A DNA stretch of 64,000 bases from Chamaecyparis obtusa (GCA_027943335.1 BSBK01000520.1:250501-314500); one strand, 5' to 3'; shown: positions 47,155 through 60,811, counted from the first letter of the stretch. Notes: generated from the letters alone by a model not told the origin. Numbers and translations: made by a program.

Positions 47155-47970
47155 TCTTATGACCATAATTATAGCAATTAAAAGAGTAGTTCTAGAAAAT
47201 GGCTTATTCCTATTTTTACCTTTAATACTTTACTACATGTTTTCTTCTTGATTAAATTCATGACACTTTTCACTTGGTGGTTTGGTCTTCTCTTTCTTAG
47301 ATTCTTCAGCATTTGATCCATATTTGTTATGTGTGTCAACATTGATGACCGCATGATCCGTATTTTGAGATATGTCTTCCATAAATCCAACTCCAGTCTT
47401 ATCTCCAACTAGTTTCTATAGGATAACATGCTCATCAATCTTCAAATTGTTTTGATGAAGTTTCTTAATGTGTTCCTTTTCTTCATCAAGTTCACCAGTC
47501 ACCAAGATATTTTATTTCTCAATCTTTTGATAGTTTACTTTCATTTCTTCCAACTATAGTTCAAGTCTTGTTTCTTTTTTCTTTATTGATTGTAACTCAT
47601 TTTTTGTTTTCTTTTTTGCCTTATTTTCTTTAGCAAGGTCCTTATCCAAATGTATCTTTTAGATCTCATATTCATCCTTGAGTGCTTCATTTTCTTCTTT
47701 AATATTTTTAATATGCTCTGAATCAGATTGCTCCTTGTTTGGTTCATGTTAGATTTTGACTTGTTCTTCCCTCAAACTTCTTACATGATTCAACTACTCC
47801 TTGAGCTTCTTGATGAAATCTTCTACCCCTCTTAAATTGAATTTAAAATCTTTATTATTTGTCTTATCTTGATCAAGATCTTCCATTTTTACTTCATAGT
47901 TCTTCTTCAAACTGCTAAAATCCATCTAGTTCTCCCTTAAGTTGTTAGGATTTTCTTCCAAGGGCCTCAT
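47155..47970 (-). pseudogene. Element G ORF1, coiled-coil part
   Basis: Minus strand from M-R-P-L-E-E-N at 47970. Lys/Glu/Leu-rich heptads run to about 47470, with at least eight stops mostly at CAA/CAG-like positions. Then V-G-D-K-T-G-V-G-F, the Sirevirus-gag-type block, at about 47385-47410, and N-C-Y-N-Y-G-H-K, a damaged knuckle cut by F. Confidence 0.7.
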
Positions 47971-47983
47971 GCTCTTATAACAA
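47971..47983 (-). promoter_or_regulatory. Decayed primer binding site of element G
   Basis: Minus-strand TTGTTATAAGAGC differs at two positions from TTGGTATCAGAGC; it sits one base from the LTR exactly as in A, C and D. Confidence 0.75.
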
Positions 47984-47984
47984 T

Positions 47985-49403
<1,419 letters not shown>

Positions 49404-49408
49404 GATGT

Positions 49409-49660
49409 AACAATGAATAAGATGATGATGAGGATCTTGGAGAATATGCAGAGGATTGGAAAGAAGAATTAGTAAAGGATAAGGCACTTGATGATCAGAT
49501 CATGACTTTGATTACAAGGAGGGAGAACAAAGGAAAAGGTAAGCATAAGGGAAATTTACCTCAAAAATGTTTTTCATGCAATAAGATTGGTCATTTTTCT
49601 TGTAGGTGTGCTACAAGAATTTCAAAGTATAAATTTATTTCATATAAAAGAGGAGAAGAA
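49409..49660 (+). pseudogene. Ty1/copia gag zinc-knuckle part (element K)
   Basis: Resumes after G: E-D-L-G-E-Y-A-E-D-W-K-E-E-L-V-K, then C-F-S-C-N-K-I-G-H-F-S-C-R-C at 49568-49609, a perfect CX2CX4HX4C nucleocapsid knuckle. A stop follows R-G-E-E-K. This is the C-terminal third of the gag begun at 6316. Confidence 0.85.
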
Positions 49661-49969
49661 AAATAATGTCACTATTCTAGAGAGGGTACAATTGATGATG
49701 AGTTAGTATATAATGAGTTTGATGAGATAATATTTTTATCTATTAGGGATGATAAATTTGTGCATGAAGAAAAACCCCGAGTATCCCTAATAGACAAAAG
49801 ATCTAAATGCTTAATAGATAGTGGAGGTTCACATCATATGACAAGAGATAAAGATGGGTTTTTTGAATTGGATAAATATGATGGAGGTGTTGTTAGGTTT
49901 GGTGACAATAATCCTAAGCTAATTATTGGAAGAGGGTCTATTACTTTGGATGGTAAAAATAAAAAATGA
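49661..49969 (+). pseudogene. Ty1/copia protease region (element K)
   Basis: C-L-I-D-S-G-G-S-H-H-M-T (from about 49808) is the copia aspartic protease active site D-S-G in its usual context, followed by F-G-D-N-N-P-K-L-I-I-G-R-G-S. The frame is lost at 49969 by a stop, with the next block (D-V-L-Y-V-D-G-L-K-N-N-L-L-S-V-G-Q at about 49978) in another phase. Confidence 0.85.
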
Positions 49970-51020
49970 TGATGTCCTATATGTTGATGGTTTAAAGAAT
50001 AATCTATTGAGTGTTGGACAAGTTTTTGATAAAGGCTATGACATAAATTCAAAGATGGAAAGTGTGTAATCATGGGAAGGATGGGAATTCTAATTGCTTC
50101 AGGATTCAAGACCAAAGGTAATGTATTTTAGTTGAATTCTATAGATACAAACTTATCTATTGCTAAAATTGCTGAAAGTTGGCTATTGTCTAGAAGATTT
50201 TTCCATGTGAATTTTGATAATATTGTAATGGTCAGTAAGATTAGAGCTATTAGAGATTTACCAAAGATTGAAAATCCCTCTGATGTATTGTGAAGATAAT
50301 GTGTTATGGGAAACCAAATAAATTTCATTTATCCAAGCACAGAGTTCACTGCAAAAAGGAGATTGGATATGATTCATTCAGATCTATGTGGTCCTACAAG
50401 GACTAAATATTTCTATGGTGAAAGGTACTTTATGCTATTTTCTGATGATTACTCTAGGATGGTTTCAATTGTATCCCTTAGAGAAAAGTCATAAGCCCTA
50501 GAGAAGTTTAAATTTTTTAGAGAAAAAGTTGAAAATGAAACTAGTCTATCTATTAAATATTTTAGGTTTGATAGAGGAGAGTTTATTACTTCTAATGTGT
50601 TTAATAATTTTTGTGAAGAACATGGCATTAAATGATAGACTTCGGCTCCCAGGAATCCAAAACATAATGGGGTTGTTGAGAGAAGAAACATAACTATCTT
50701 AGATGTTGCAAAGACTATGTTGATTGAGGGAAAGGTTTCTTACATGTTCTAGAGAGAGGAAGTCAACACCATAGTGTATGTGTTAAATAGAGTACATCTG
50801 AGACCAGGCAATGGTAAGACCGCATATGAGCTATAGCTTGATAGAATTCCTACTATTAAATATTTCAAAATTTTTGGAAGTAAATGCTATATTAAAAGAG
50901 ATTAGGAGAAAGGAAAATTTGATGCTAGAAGTGATGAAGGAATTTTCCTTGGATATTCTACTAAAATAAAGGCATATAAATATTATAACCTAAGATTGAC
51001 GAAGTATATATTGAAATTGC
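49970..51020 (+). pseudogene. Ty1/copia integrase (element K)
   Basis: The order is N-N-L-L-S-V-G-Q (gag-pre-integrase), then R-L-D-M-I-H-S-D-L-C-G-P (first catalytic Asp, about 50360-50395). Next are F-S-D-D-Y-S-R-M, F-R-F-D-R-G-E-F (second Asp) and K-H-N-G-V-V-E-R-R-N (catalytic Glu). Then F-G-S-K-C-Y-I and S-D-E-G-I-F-L-G-Y-S. Stops occur at sites where related proteins have Trp, Gln or Arg (F-*-R-E, Y-E-L-*-L-D-R). Confidence 0.88.
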
Positions 51021-51239
51021 TAAGGTAAAGGTTGATGAAAAGTTTCAGATTTAGGAAAGGGTATAGGATATTGGCAATATTTTTATAGAGGAAAATAATG
51101 ATGAGGAATAGGAAGAGACAAACAGAGTTTAAGAGGAAGAGAAAGTTGAATAACCAAAAGAAAAAATACGTAAATACCTAAAAAAGATTCATCTAGACAA
51201 ACAAATTATTGGGGATAAGGATAGAGGTATGCTAACTAG

Positions 51240-51765
51240 ATCTAAAGTAAGAGAAGATATTTTTTATTTATTTTGCAAGTTGAACTCACTACTGCTAAAG
51301 AAGATTATCAAGATGAGTGTTGGGTTAAGGCTATATAGGAAGAGCTAGATCATATTGAGAAGTAAAAGATATGGGAACTAGTTCCTAGGCCCACAAACAA
51401 AAATGTGATAGGTACTAAGTGGGTATTTAGGAACAAACTAAATGAGGATGGTATAGTGATTAGGAATAAGGCTAGACTGGTATGTAAAATTTATTCATAG
51501 AGAGAAGGTATTGACTTTGAGGAGACATTTTCAGCTGTTGCGAGGATAGAAGGAGTTATATTATTTCTTTCTTATGTAGCCTGGAATAATTTCAAAGTGT
51601 ATTAGATGGATGTCAAGTCAATATTTCTGAATGGAGATCTAGAGAAAGAGGTACATATTGAGAAACCTAAAGGATTTCCTTTGACAAAGAATAAGGACAT
51701 GGTACAACGATTAAAGAAAGAATTATATGGACTGAAATAGGCCCCTAGAGCCTAGTATGCAAGGT
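51240..51765 (+). pseudogene. Ty1/copia reverse transcriptase, N-terminal part (element K)
   Basis: W-V-K-A-I-*-E-E-L, then W-E-L-V-P-R-P..V-I-G-T-K-W-V-F-R-N-K, then E-G-I-D-F-E-E-T-F-S-A-V-A-R-I-E, then M-D-V-K-S-I-F-L-N-G-D-L and L-Y-G-L-K-*-A-P-R-A-*-Y-A-R-L. It stops there, before the YVDD active site, where gypsy element E begins. The remainder of RT, RNase H and 3' LTR are not in the window. Stops fall at Gln or Trp positions. Confidence 0.88.
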
Positions 51766-51931
51766 TATTTTAAAATGATTCTCATAATCATTTAATAGGT
51801 ATGATCTGAGTTGCATCCAACTCAGACTGTGAAATCCATGAACTCTCTTCCATCAGTCTATTCTTCCATTTTACTAGATATTCCATGTACTATTTTCCTC
51901 TTGTGCTCTTGCGAACTCTTTCTCTCAAAAT

Positions 51932-52518
51932 CTACTCCACTTCTTCATTATGCTTCTTAGGATACTTTGTTGGTACTGTCATTTCTTCATCAGGTTCATA
52001 ATATGCATACAAATCAGCAATGTTGAAAATAGGTGATATGTCCATGTCATCAGGTAACTCAATCTCATATGCATTTCCACTATTAAATTTCTTCAAAATG
52101 TGGGAAGGTCCAAATTTCTTCATCTTCTGCTTTCCATATTTGCTAATAGGAAACTGGCCTTTCTTTAAATGAACCATTACTTCATTGCCAACATCAAAAG
52201 TCTTATGTCTTCTTGATTTATCAACTCTATCCTTGTATTTCTAATTACTCTCTTCCAGCTTCAGTTTCACATCTTCATGCAATGTCTTCATGTATTCAGC
52301 AAATTTCACTCCTTCAAAACTTATTTTTCTCTCATCATCAATGTCTCTCAAATCAGATATACCTCTTGGTTATGTGCCATTCACAATCTCAAATAGTGTT
52401 TTCCTAGTACTTCTATTCACTGAATTATTGTGTGAAAATTCTACTTGTGCTAACATAGAATCCCAACTACTCAGTGTGTCTCCAACTAAGAATCTCAAAA
52501 GATTACCCAAACTTCTGT
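51932..52518 (-). pseudogene. Element E integrase C-terminal domain
   Basis: Y-K-D-R-V-D-K-S-R-R-H-K-T-F-D-V-G-N-E-V-M-V-H-L-K-K-G-Q-F-P is the GPY/F-type C-terminal module. It continues with F-G-P-S-H-I-L-K-K-F-N-S-G-N-A-Y-E-I-E-L-P. It ends at 51932 after an acidic tail. No chromodomain is evident. Confidence 0.82.
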
Positions 52519-53268
52519 TCACAACTTCAGTCTGTCCATCAATTTGTGGGTGAATGTAGAACTATATTTCAACTCAGTGCCAAACTTTTTCCAAAGGGTC
52601 TTCCAAAAGTATCCAAAAAATTTACTGTCTCGGTCAGAGATAATATTCCTCGGTAACCCATGCAATCTCACAATTTCTTTGAAGAAAAGATCTGCTAAAT
52701 GTATTGCATCTGATGTCTTTCTAAAATGTATAAAATGTTCCATCTTGGAAAATCTATCCACAACCACAAATATAGAATCATTACCTCTTATTATCTTCGG
52801 TAAGCCAAGAAAAAACCCCATACTGATGTAATTCCAAACTTTCTCAGGTACAACAATTGGTACATACAAAGTAGCATTCTGAGTTACTCCTTTTGTGACT
52901 TGACAAATTCCACAACTTTTCACAAATTTCTAAACATCTTTATACAACTACGGCCAAAAGTACTTTTCCTTCAACAAATTCCATGTTTTGTCAATGCCAA
53001 AATATCCAGCCAAACCACTACTATGTTTCTCTTTTATCAAATTATTTCTCATTACTCCTCTCGATATACACAACTGAATACCTTTGAACAACATACCTTC
53101 TTGAATAAAATACGCATCCCATTTAGTATCATGTTGATCTTGTATAGGTGCTCTGCACTTTCTCCATGGCTCAAAAAAATTAGGATCATCCTCATAAGAA
53201 TACTTCATCTCATCAAAACCAAGAACTTGAATTTTCATCTCGATCATCAAAGATCTTCTTCTACTCAA
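52519..53268 (-). pseudogene. Element E integrase core (Ty3/gypsy)
   Basis: H-S-S-G-L-A-G-Y-F-G-I-D-K-T and S-C-G-I-C-Q-V-T-K-G form the HHCC domain. V-V-V-D-R-F-S-K-M-E-H-F and I-I-S-D-R-D-S-K-F carry the second Asp. At the first catalytic Asp the sequence reads I-S-M-G-F-F-L-G-L-P where relatives have M-D, so D has become G. The third catalytic region F-T-H-K-L-M-D is frameshifted. Confidence 0.85.
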
Positions 53269-53485
53269 TGCATCAACAACTCAGTTAATGACTCCACTCT
53301 TATGTTTTATCACAAATGTGTAACTCTGCAAATACTCAACCCATTTCATATGTCTCTGATTCAACTTATTCTGACTACCCAAATATTGTAAAGCCTTATG
53401 ATCAATATACAACACAAATTCACTTGGTATCAAGTAATGTCTCCATTTCTTTAGTGCTTGAACAATAGCATAGAATTATTCATCA
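53269..53485 (-). pseudogene. Element E RNase H, C-terminal part
   Basis: D-E-E-F-Y-A-I-V-Q-A-L-K-K-W-R-H-Y-L, Y-I-D-H-K-A-L-Q-Y-L and D-A-L-S-R-R, collinear with F 43502-43620. Separated from the N-terminal part at 60650 by element D. Confidence 0.82.
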
Positions 53486-53490
53486 TACAC

Positions 53491-54504
53491 TATTATAAAT
53501 AGGGAATACTGAGAGGGGGGGGTGAATCAATATTCCACAAACTTTAACTTTTTCCCAATTATGGATATAACAGATTATCTTTACAAATGCATAACATAAG
53601 AAGCTAAATAACATGCATAAAACTAAAGAACTCATAACACATTATTTGTTCTCGAGGAAACCCTAACTAAGGGAAAACCCCGGTGGGGATGGTACCCACA
53701 AAGATCCACTAATAAAAAATATCTTGTTAAGGATGCTGACCCTATTAGGAGTCTATTACAATCATATAGTGTATCAATCCTGATTAAGGGACAATAGACC
53801 TTGTTAGAAGCCTCAACTCTGTTAGGAGTTGTTAATACAAAATCTGATTACTAGATGAGCCCACTGCCCAAACAAGTAATGTACAATGTATACTAATTAC
53901 AAAAATGGGTCAAGGTACATAACCTTATGCTGGTTGCATCAATATCACTTTGCTGCTATTATACTTTGCATCATTACATTACAGTTCATTATATTTTTCT
54001 ACTCCTTCACAATTACATTTATACAAGTTATTAAGGCTAGAATAACTTTACATGGTTGAATGCCATATTAAAAAATGACATTATCCAAGGGTTAACATCT
54101 AGGATTTCATCCCTTTATATTTTTAAGACATTATTTTGATAAACAAAATAATCCCTTAACTTTTTACCAATTTTGTCTTCATACTCTGTCCTATCGGCTT
54201 AACACTGTCTTCAGTAAAACTGCCATAACTCTTTCCATACATGTCATACTGACTTGTACTCTGAGATGGCTGTCCAATAGACATTACAAAGTCTATGTTC
54301 AAGTGTGCAAGTACTAAACTTACTCCAGTCAATGTCACAAACAAAAATTGTGTCCGGGTGCACTGGTGAAAACACTGTCTCACACTTAGACAAATTTGCA
54401 ATGCGCTCTTCTATACTTGCTCTCTGACCTATGCACTCTTCATGTGAATCATATGTTTCCATAATGACAACATCTATGTACTTAACTCAGCCAAATTTCC
54501 AACA
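53491..54504 (-). repeat. Element D 3' LTR
   Basis: 1,014 bp; GAGAGGGGGGGGTGAATCA block near the start, ends TTTCCAACA. Very similar to the C LTRs. Confidence 0.9.
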
Positions 54505-54720
54505 ATCTCCCCCTTTTTCATCAGTGGCAACATATGAGAAAATTGGCTAAGTGTACAAGTTCAAGATCTCAAAATTGTATCAAAATTGTGGCCATAGTAT
54601 AAGATATATATACTATCCTTATAACTCCTCAAAATTTTTATCTCTAATACAATACTCCCCCTAAGAGTATCAATCCTTATATTATCTATCAATTTTCTAC
54701 TCTATATCTCTCCCCCTTTG
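54505..54720 (-). promoter_or_regulatory. Three polypurine tracts of element D
   Basis: Minus-strand AAAAAGGGGGAGAT abuts the LTR (54505-54518); CTTAGGGGGAGT at 54654-54665 and AAAGGGGGAGAGA at 54707-54719 follow. Confidence 0.78.
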
Positions 54721-54788
54721 ACAACAATGACAAAATGAAGTAGGGAGGGTTAGAAAATTGTGTCACAAAAAGATTATACCTTAGTGTC

Positions 54789-57700
54789 TTATTGCAAACC
54801 TAGTAGGCTTGTAACACAATCTACAAAATCAACTTTCATTGCTTCTATCTCCTTCTCCCATGATTTCTTAATGGAATCTTCCACATTGAGTAAAGTGCTT
54901 AGTCCGTAAGCTGCTATCTGGCATGCTTAAAGGTTTTCAAAGTTAAATTTCTGAAAAGATGTCTTTGCTGTAAGACATTCTTCCAATTGCTCCTCAATAG
55001 TGTTTAACTTCATAGAAGTATTTTCTCTCAAAAGAGTGAATCTTCTCATTTTTGTGTCTCTCTCATCTTGTAAATTTCTACTTTCATCATATAGTTTCTG
55101 AATTTTCTTTTCAACACCACATACCTTCACATTAGGATTAGAAAGAAGGTTAGATTCATTCTTAATTTCTACTTCTTTCAACTTTTTCTTCTGATCTTCT
55201 TCTACTGTTAAGGTCTTTGATTTTGTACATTGTATGTACAATGACTTTCCTATTTCCAAACTCTTTGTCAAATTCTTAATACAAATATCAAGATTTAAAA
55301 TATCATTTCTGATATTCTAACTAATGTTCAACAACATTCTAGCTTCATAAGCTACTTGAGCTCTCACTTTTTCAATATCTGATAGGTTAGTGAATTCATT
55401 GTAAAAAGTTCTCATCACCTTCTTAGCTTTCTCCAAGGGGTCTGCTTCTGAAATTTGTGTAGTTACAATGCTTTGTAACTTGTCAGTTAATTCCTTCACA
55501 CTTCCTTCAAGATTTTTCACTTTCTTATTCTTGCCAATGATTTTATTTAGGGATGTGATCAATTCCAACTGACCATCATCATCAACTTCCTTTCCTAAGT
55601 CCTCAAATAAAGATCCAAATTCCTTCTTCTTTCCAATCTTAGGAGTAAGACTGATGTCTTCTTTGGTGGGAATAGGTGCTTGAATCTCTATTGCTTTAGG
55701 TTCTTCATTGACAATTTGGGTCTGCTCTGCTTCTGTAGTTCTATCCAATTCATCAAGAGCTGAATTGTCAAAAATGTTCTCTAAATTCTTGAATACATTG
55801 TCATTAGTATCCAAGGTGACCTTTGTACCTTCTATATCCATTGTTTCATCTTCAATGTTGATAGCTAGAGGAGAGGGAATATCCTCTTGTTCTCCTTGAT
55901 GATTGCTTGCTTAGTATCAGAATTTACTTCTTCATATCTGCCTCCCATAATCAAAATAGTTCTCCTTTTGGTTCTTAAATGGGTGCTTAAGACTTTCAAG
56001 ATCTACTTAAGGTGTAAATCATCTCTCACATCACAAATATTTCTCACAAGATTTTCTTTGATATATTTGTCTTCCTCAATTTCTCTCTGCTTCCTTTTTA
56101 CAAGTTTTTTGTACAAATCATCAGGTATCTGACCTTGAATAGTATCAAACTTCTTATCTGCCAAAATCATATGCTTCACAATAGCATTCTCTAGATTAAG
56201 TCTGTCTAAATAATCATAGAGATTATAGTGCTTGTTTATTCTAGTAAAGTCTCCATTCTCAATGATCACTTCATTAAGCTTTTCAACTTTAGGTTTCCAA
56301 GCTTTCTTCTTAATAGTGTCATCATCTTTTAATTCTGCAACCTTTCTAGGGACTAGTGGCACCACAATTTTCTGCCTCTTACCAGGTCTAGTAGTAATTT
56401 CATTTATTCTCTTGCTAGGTGTGGAGGAAGTGGATCCAGTATGTCTACTTGCTACTTGTTCTTTTTTAGGCTCCTCTACTTTCACCTTGACTTGTGTAGC
56501 TTCTTGCTATATGGCACTTGATGACAAGGGTGGTACAAACAAGATCTCTTTCTATCCAATATCTTTGATTACTATTGTTGTCTGCTTTACTATTTCAAAC
56601 TCATGCTCTATCAATCCTGAATCTTTCAATATTTTCTTAATAGTGTTGTCAACTCTCTTCTTAGACTGCTTCTCTTCAATTATAGCTTTTCCAGAGTTGA
56701 AATTTTCTTCAAAAGTTCCAAATCTCTTACAATGAGTGTCCAACTTACACTTAAGTAACCTGTTGATATATTCTTCTGCTTCTACCTTAGATATCTCATA
56801 GCCAAGAGGGTCTATGAACTCTGTTCTAGGCTCCACTACTTCAATATAGGTAAAGTCAGTGTCAACCATAAAACATATATCATCTTCATACTTCTCCACA
56901 AGAGATTGTGGAATCCTTGATCTGCTAGTTACCAAGTTTTGAAATGTTTTCAATACCAACATAGCACTCTCATTTATTTTGTCAATAACATGTCTCATGT
57001 ATACTTTATTGATTCTTTCCATAGTGGTTTGTTCATCATTCCAATCATTTGTAATGGTGTAAGTAAATCTTCTCAAAAAGTGGAAAAACATATATGTGAT
57101 TAAGGAAGAGAACCTAAAATGTGCATACTTAGTTTTCTTAATCTTCTCCAAGTTTTCAAATAATTGTATTCTTAGAATTTCACACATATCAACTGGTACC
57201 TTGTCAACACACATTAAATAAGCTATGTGTACCATTCCAGTTGCCATGTCATCTTCTCTTGAATTTACACAAAACTTAGTGGTTAGGATCTTGCATAGAT
57301 ATCTCACATCATCTTGTTTAATCTTACTAATCACAATTCCTCTTCCATTATAGGTTGAACCTATATTGTCCATGAATGTTTTCCTCATGTTCTTCTCATT
57401 CAAAGGAGTAGCACCAACTTTAGATAATCTAGTGACTTCATGAATCAAGTCAGATGTAATGTATATTACTCTATCCTCTAGCCAAATCGTTCCATTATGA
57501 ATTCTGCTCATAATAATCTTAGTGCATTCTTCATTATCAAAATCATATTGCAACACATACTTAATGATTTCATTATCCTTCAAATGATCATATCCTTGTT
57601 TCAATGACATATCCTGGTTGAAAATCTTCTGATACTCATTGGTAAAATCACTATCACTAATGGTTTCTAACTTGAATCCTAGATAACCTCTCACATTCTC

Positions 57701-57829
57701 CAAATGTAAAACTCCATCTGGTACAAATGATAATGCTAATCTAGGATCATCGTCCAAGGGTTCTACTAGTTCCCTCTTCATTCTAGGTCTATTTTTGTCT
57801 CTGACATTGTGAATTAAGGATACATCCAT
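54789..57829 (-). pseudogene. Element D ORF2: ~1,010-codon protein of unknown function
   Basis: Start M-D-V-S-L-I-H-N-V-R-D at 57829, shared with C; the frame extends 14 codons upstream, but C does not. The first 425 codons are open to 56552, then 56485-56003 in the same phase, then 55841-55317 and 55271-54927 in a second phase, ending at TAA 54789. Conserved blocks: I-M-S-R-I-H-N-G-T-I-W-L-E-D, I-H-E-V-T-R-L, P-Q-S-L-V-E-K-Y-E-D-D-I-C-F-M-V-D..V-V-E-P-R-T, a K/R-rich tract (T-R-P-G-K-R-Q-K), then coiled-coil-like helices. No enzyme motif. This copy gives the best view of the N-terminal half. Confidence 0.8.
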
Positions 57830-58278
57830 GATTGCTTCTAATCCCTTATACAGATTCAAAGATCTATTCAAGAAAAATACCTCAAATTTGCAATTTTAGT
57901 GCTTGCGTAGATTCGATGCTCAAATCTTTCACCAAATCATTGTAAAATGCTTTCAATCACTATTATTTTCTCTCCTAAACACTTTTATTCACTTTGATGA
58001 TCAAATAATACCAATTATAACCTTTTATTACTTCAATCTTACTTAGATCTGACATCACATTCAATTCTTTTTCTGCTTCTTTCCAAAAAGTAGTTTTTGT
58101 TATCTTGAAAAACTTAAAACTTATTGCGATCTTGCAAAACATAATATTTTTATTTGCACTCTTAACCATAGCATTATTACATCATAAACTACCTTGCATT
58201 GACTATGCAAGACTTAATTCATCATAAATCTACTTCTACACTAATTCTAAGTTCCTAATCTACTATAATTTACATAAA
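57830..58278 (-). other. ORF1-ORF2 spacer of element D
   Basis: AT-rich, no coding signal; equivalent to 11369-11811 (A), 39326-39758 (C) and about 32991-33420 (G). The spacer is conserved in position in all four, about 0.4 kb. Confidence 0.55.
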
Positions 58279-59562
58279 TTAAGTGCTTTGAGATATGTCA
58301 GGGAAGGATTCATTCTTACCACTTGATACTTCACCTTTTTTATTACCTTCAGTGTTGAATATGTCTCCTTGATCTTTGCCTTTAACAAACTTCACTTCAT
58401 ATATATTGCTACAGCATCCTTTCTTTCTATTACCTTCATCTTCATTTCTTCTTGCATGACTTCTAGGGTTAGGATTAGGATGGAAAACTCCATTGTTCAT
58501 TCTACAAAACTTTGTTGTATGTCCAATCTTGTTGCATATCTGACAAACAATTCCATTGTTCCCATATCTTGGTCCAGGTGGATTGATCTGTGATCTGTAG
58601 TTTCTAGCAATGTGTCCAGCTTTGTTGCATCTATAACATATTACTCCATTTCTTCTATTCATATCTTCAGTAGGTCTCTTATCTGCATTGTTAGTACTCG
58701 TAAACATTCTACTATTATTGTTATTCTCAATAAATTTAGGTTTTCTACATTCAATAGCTCTATGTCCAAATCCATGACAATTATAACAATAACCTTTAAG
58801 GGGTTTAAATTGCTTACATGTGAAATCTCTCTTCATATGACCAATAGTGTTACAAGAAAAACATCTACCTTTGAGTTCTCTTTGCATACCTTTGGGTGAT
58901 TCTTCTTGCTTTGGTGATTCCTCTTTAGGTGCATCGTTAGATTTTTTGATCTCATCAGACTTCTTTTCATCTATGCTTTCAGATATTTTCAGATCTGGTT
59001 CCTTGCTCTCGTCATTTTCTTTAAGAGTGTTAAATCCAAGACCAGTCTTATCATAGAATGGTTTCTGAAAAGATGCTTATTCATCAATCTTCTCACTGAT
59101 TGAATATATCCTTTCAAGTTGTTGTTTGGATTGATTCAATTCACCTTTCACAATTGTATTTTATTTCTCAAGTTCAACATACTACAACTTGACTTTCTCA
59201 TGTTCAGATGTTACTTTACCAAGTTTAGATTTTAATCCTTCATTTTCAGTCTTCAGCCTTTCATTCTCAGATTTCAAATTTTCTTCATTCTTGCCATTTC
59301 CTTCTTTCAGACTAAGTTTCAAATTTTCTATCTTCAATTCATTCTTAAGGATCTCATTTTCTTTTTCTAAATTGTCATCACAATCTTCAATAAGAACTTT
59401 AGATTCCTTTTCAAATTTCAGATCTTCCAACTTGTTTTTCAGTTTCTCAATAAGGTTCTTTGCATCATCATATTTCCTTTTCAAAGTGTCTCTTTCATTA
59501 GTAAGCATATCAATCTATTCAAGAGCTTCTTCAAGGTTCTTCTATAGCTAATCCATATCCAT
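58279..59562 (-). pseudogene. Element D ORF1: coiled coil plus four CCHC knuckles
   Basis: Starts M-D-M-D at 59562, 58 bases from the primer site, with early stops where C has Gln codons. A coiled coil follows (59508-59182), then F-Y-D-K-T-G-L-G-F at about 59030-59060. Knuckles C-F-S-C..D-F (last Cys lost), C-Y-N-C..E-C, C-Y-R-C..N-Y (last Cys lost) and C-Q-I-C..F-C lie in 58887-58279. Ends at 58279 with S-Q-S-T. No capsid domain. Confidence 0.8.
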
Positions 59563-59619
59563 AGAGATCTTACTCAAGCTACTAGGATTTCCTTGAATGA
59601 TTCTTTTCTAAGTAACTAT

Positions 59620-59632
59620 GCTCTGATACCAA
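59620..59632 (-). promoter_or_regulatory. Primer binding site (tRNA-iMet) of element D
   Basis: Minus-strand TTGGTATCAGAGC one base from the LTR; perfect. Confidence 0.92.
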
Positions 59633-59633
59633 T

Positions 59634-60644
59634 TGTTAGAAATAGGGAATACTGAGAGGGGGGGTGAATCAATATTCCACAAACTTTAACTTTTTCCCAA
59701 TTATGGATATAATAGATTATCTTTAAAAATGCATAACATAAGAAGGTAAATAACATGCATAAAACTAAAGAACTCATAACACATTATTTGTTCTCGAGGA
59801 AACCTTGGCTAAGGGAAAACCCCAGTGGGGATGGTACCCACAAAGATCCACTAATAAAAAATATCTTGTTAAGGATGTTGACCCTGTTAGGAGTCTATTA
59901 CAATCATATAGTGTATCAGTCCTGATTAAGGGACTATAGGCCTTGTCAGAAGCCTCAACTCTATTAGGAGTTGTTAATACAAAATCTGATTACCAGATGA
60001 GCCCACTGCCCAAACAAGTAATGTACAATGTATACTGATTACAAAAATGGTTCAAGGTACATAACCTTATGTTTCTTGCATCAATATCACTTTTCTGCTA
60101 TCATACTTCACATCATTACATTACAGTTCATTACATTTTTCTACTCCTTCATAATTACATTTATACAAGTTATTAAGGCTAATAACTTTACATGGTCGGC
60201 TGCCATATTACAAAATGACTTTATCCAAGGGTTAACATCTAGGATGTCATCCCTTTATATTTTTAAGACATTATTTTGATAAACAAAATAATCCCTTAAC
60301 TTTTTACCAATTTTGTCTTCATACTCTATCCTGTCGGCTTAACACTGTCTTTGGTAAAACCACCATAACTATTTCTGTACATGCCGTACTGACTTTCACT
60401 CTGAGATGGATGTCCAATAGACCTTATAGAGTCTATGTTCAAGTATAAAATAATTTAAATTACTCCAGTCAATGTCACAAACAAAAATTGTGTCCGGGTG
60501 CACTGGTGAAAACACTGTCTCACACTTAGACAAATTTGTAGTGCGCTATGCTATACTTTATCTCTGACCTGTGCACTCTTCATGTGAATCATATGTTTCC
60601 ATAATGACAACATCTATGTACTTAACTTAGCCAAATTGCCAATA
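59634..60644 (-). repeat. Element D 5' LTR
   Basis: 1,011 bp, TGTTAGAAATAGGGAATACT to AATTGCCAATA; partner of 53491-54504. Confidence 0.9.
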
Positions 60645-60649
60645 TACAT

Positions 60650-60811
60650 AGAATATTTCCTTCTAGCATCATTCAACTTTTCACTAAAGAAAGCAACAGG
60701 TTTACCTTCTTGACTCAACACAGCTCCAATTGCACTTCCACTTGCACCACTTTCTACTTGAAATACTTTACTAAAATAAAGTAATGCCAAAATAGGTAAT
60801 TCAACAAATTT
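60650..60811 (-). pseudogene. Element E RNase H, N-terminal part
   Basis: L-P-I-L-A-L then [31 protein letters not shown]. The catalytic D-A-S is altered to G-A-S. Continues at 53485 after element D. Confidence 0.8.

Larger units (their letters stand above)
53491..60644 (-). mobile_element. Element D: non-autonomous Sirevirus-like LTR retrotransposon
   Basis: LTRs 53491-54504 and 59634-60644 flank a 5.1-kb interior. TACAC (53486-53490) and TACAT (60645-60649) are a TSD with one substitution, placed in the RNase H of E. F has TACAT at the same site (about 43615). The left terminus has decayed to TATTATAAATAGGG and the right to CCAATA. Interior order and content match A, C and G; no pol. Confidence 0.9.
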
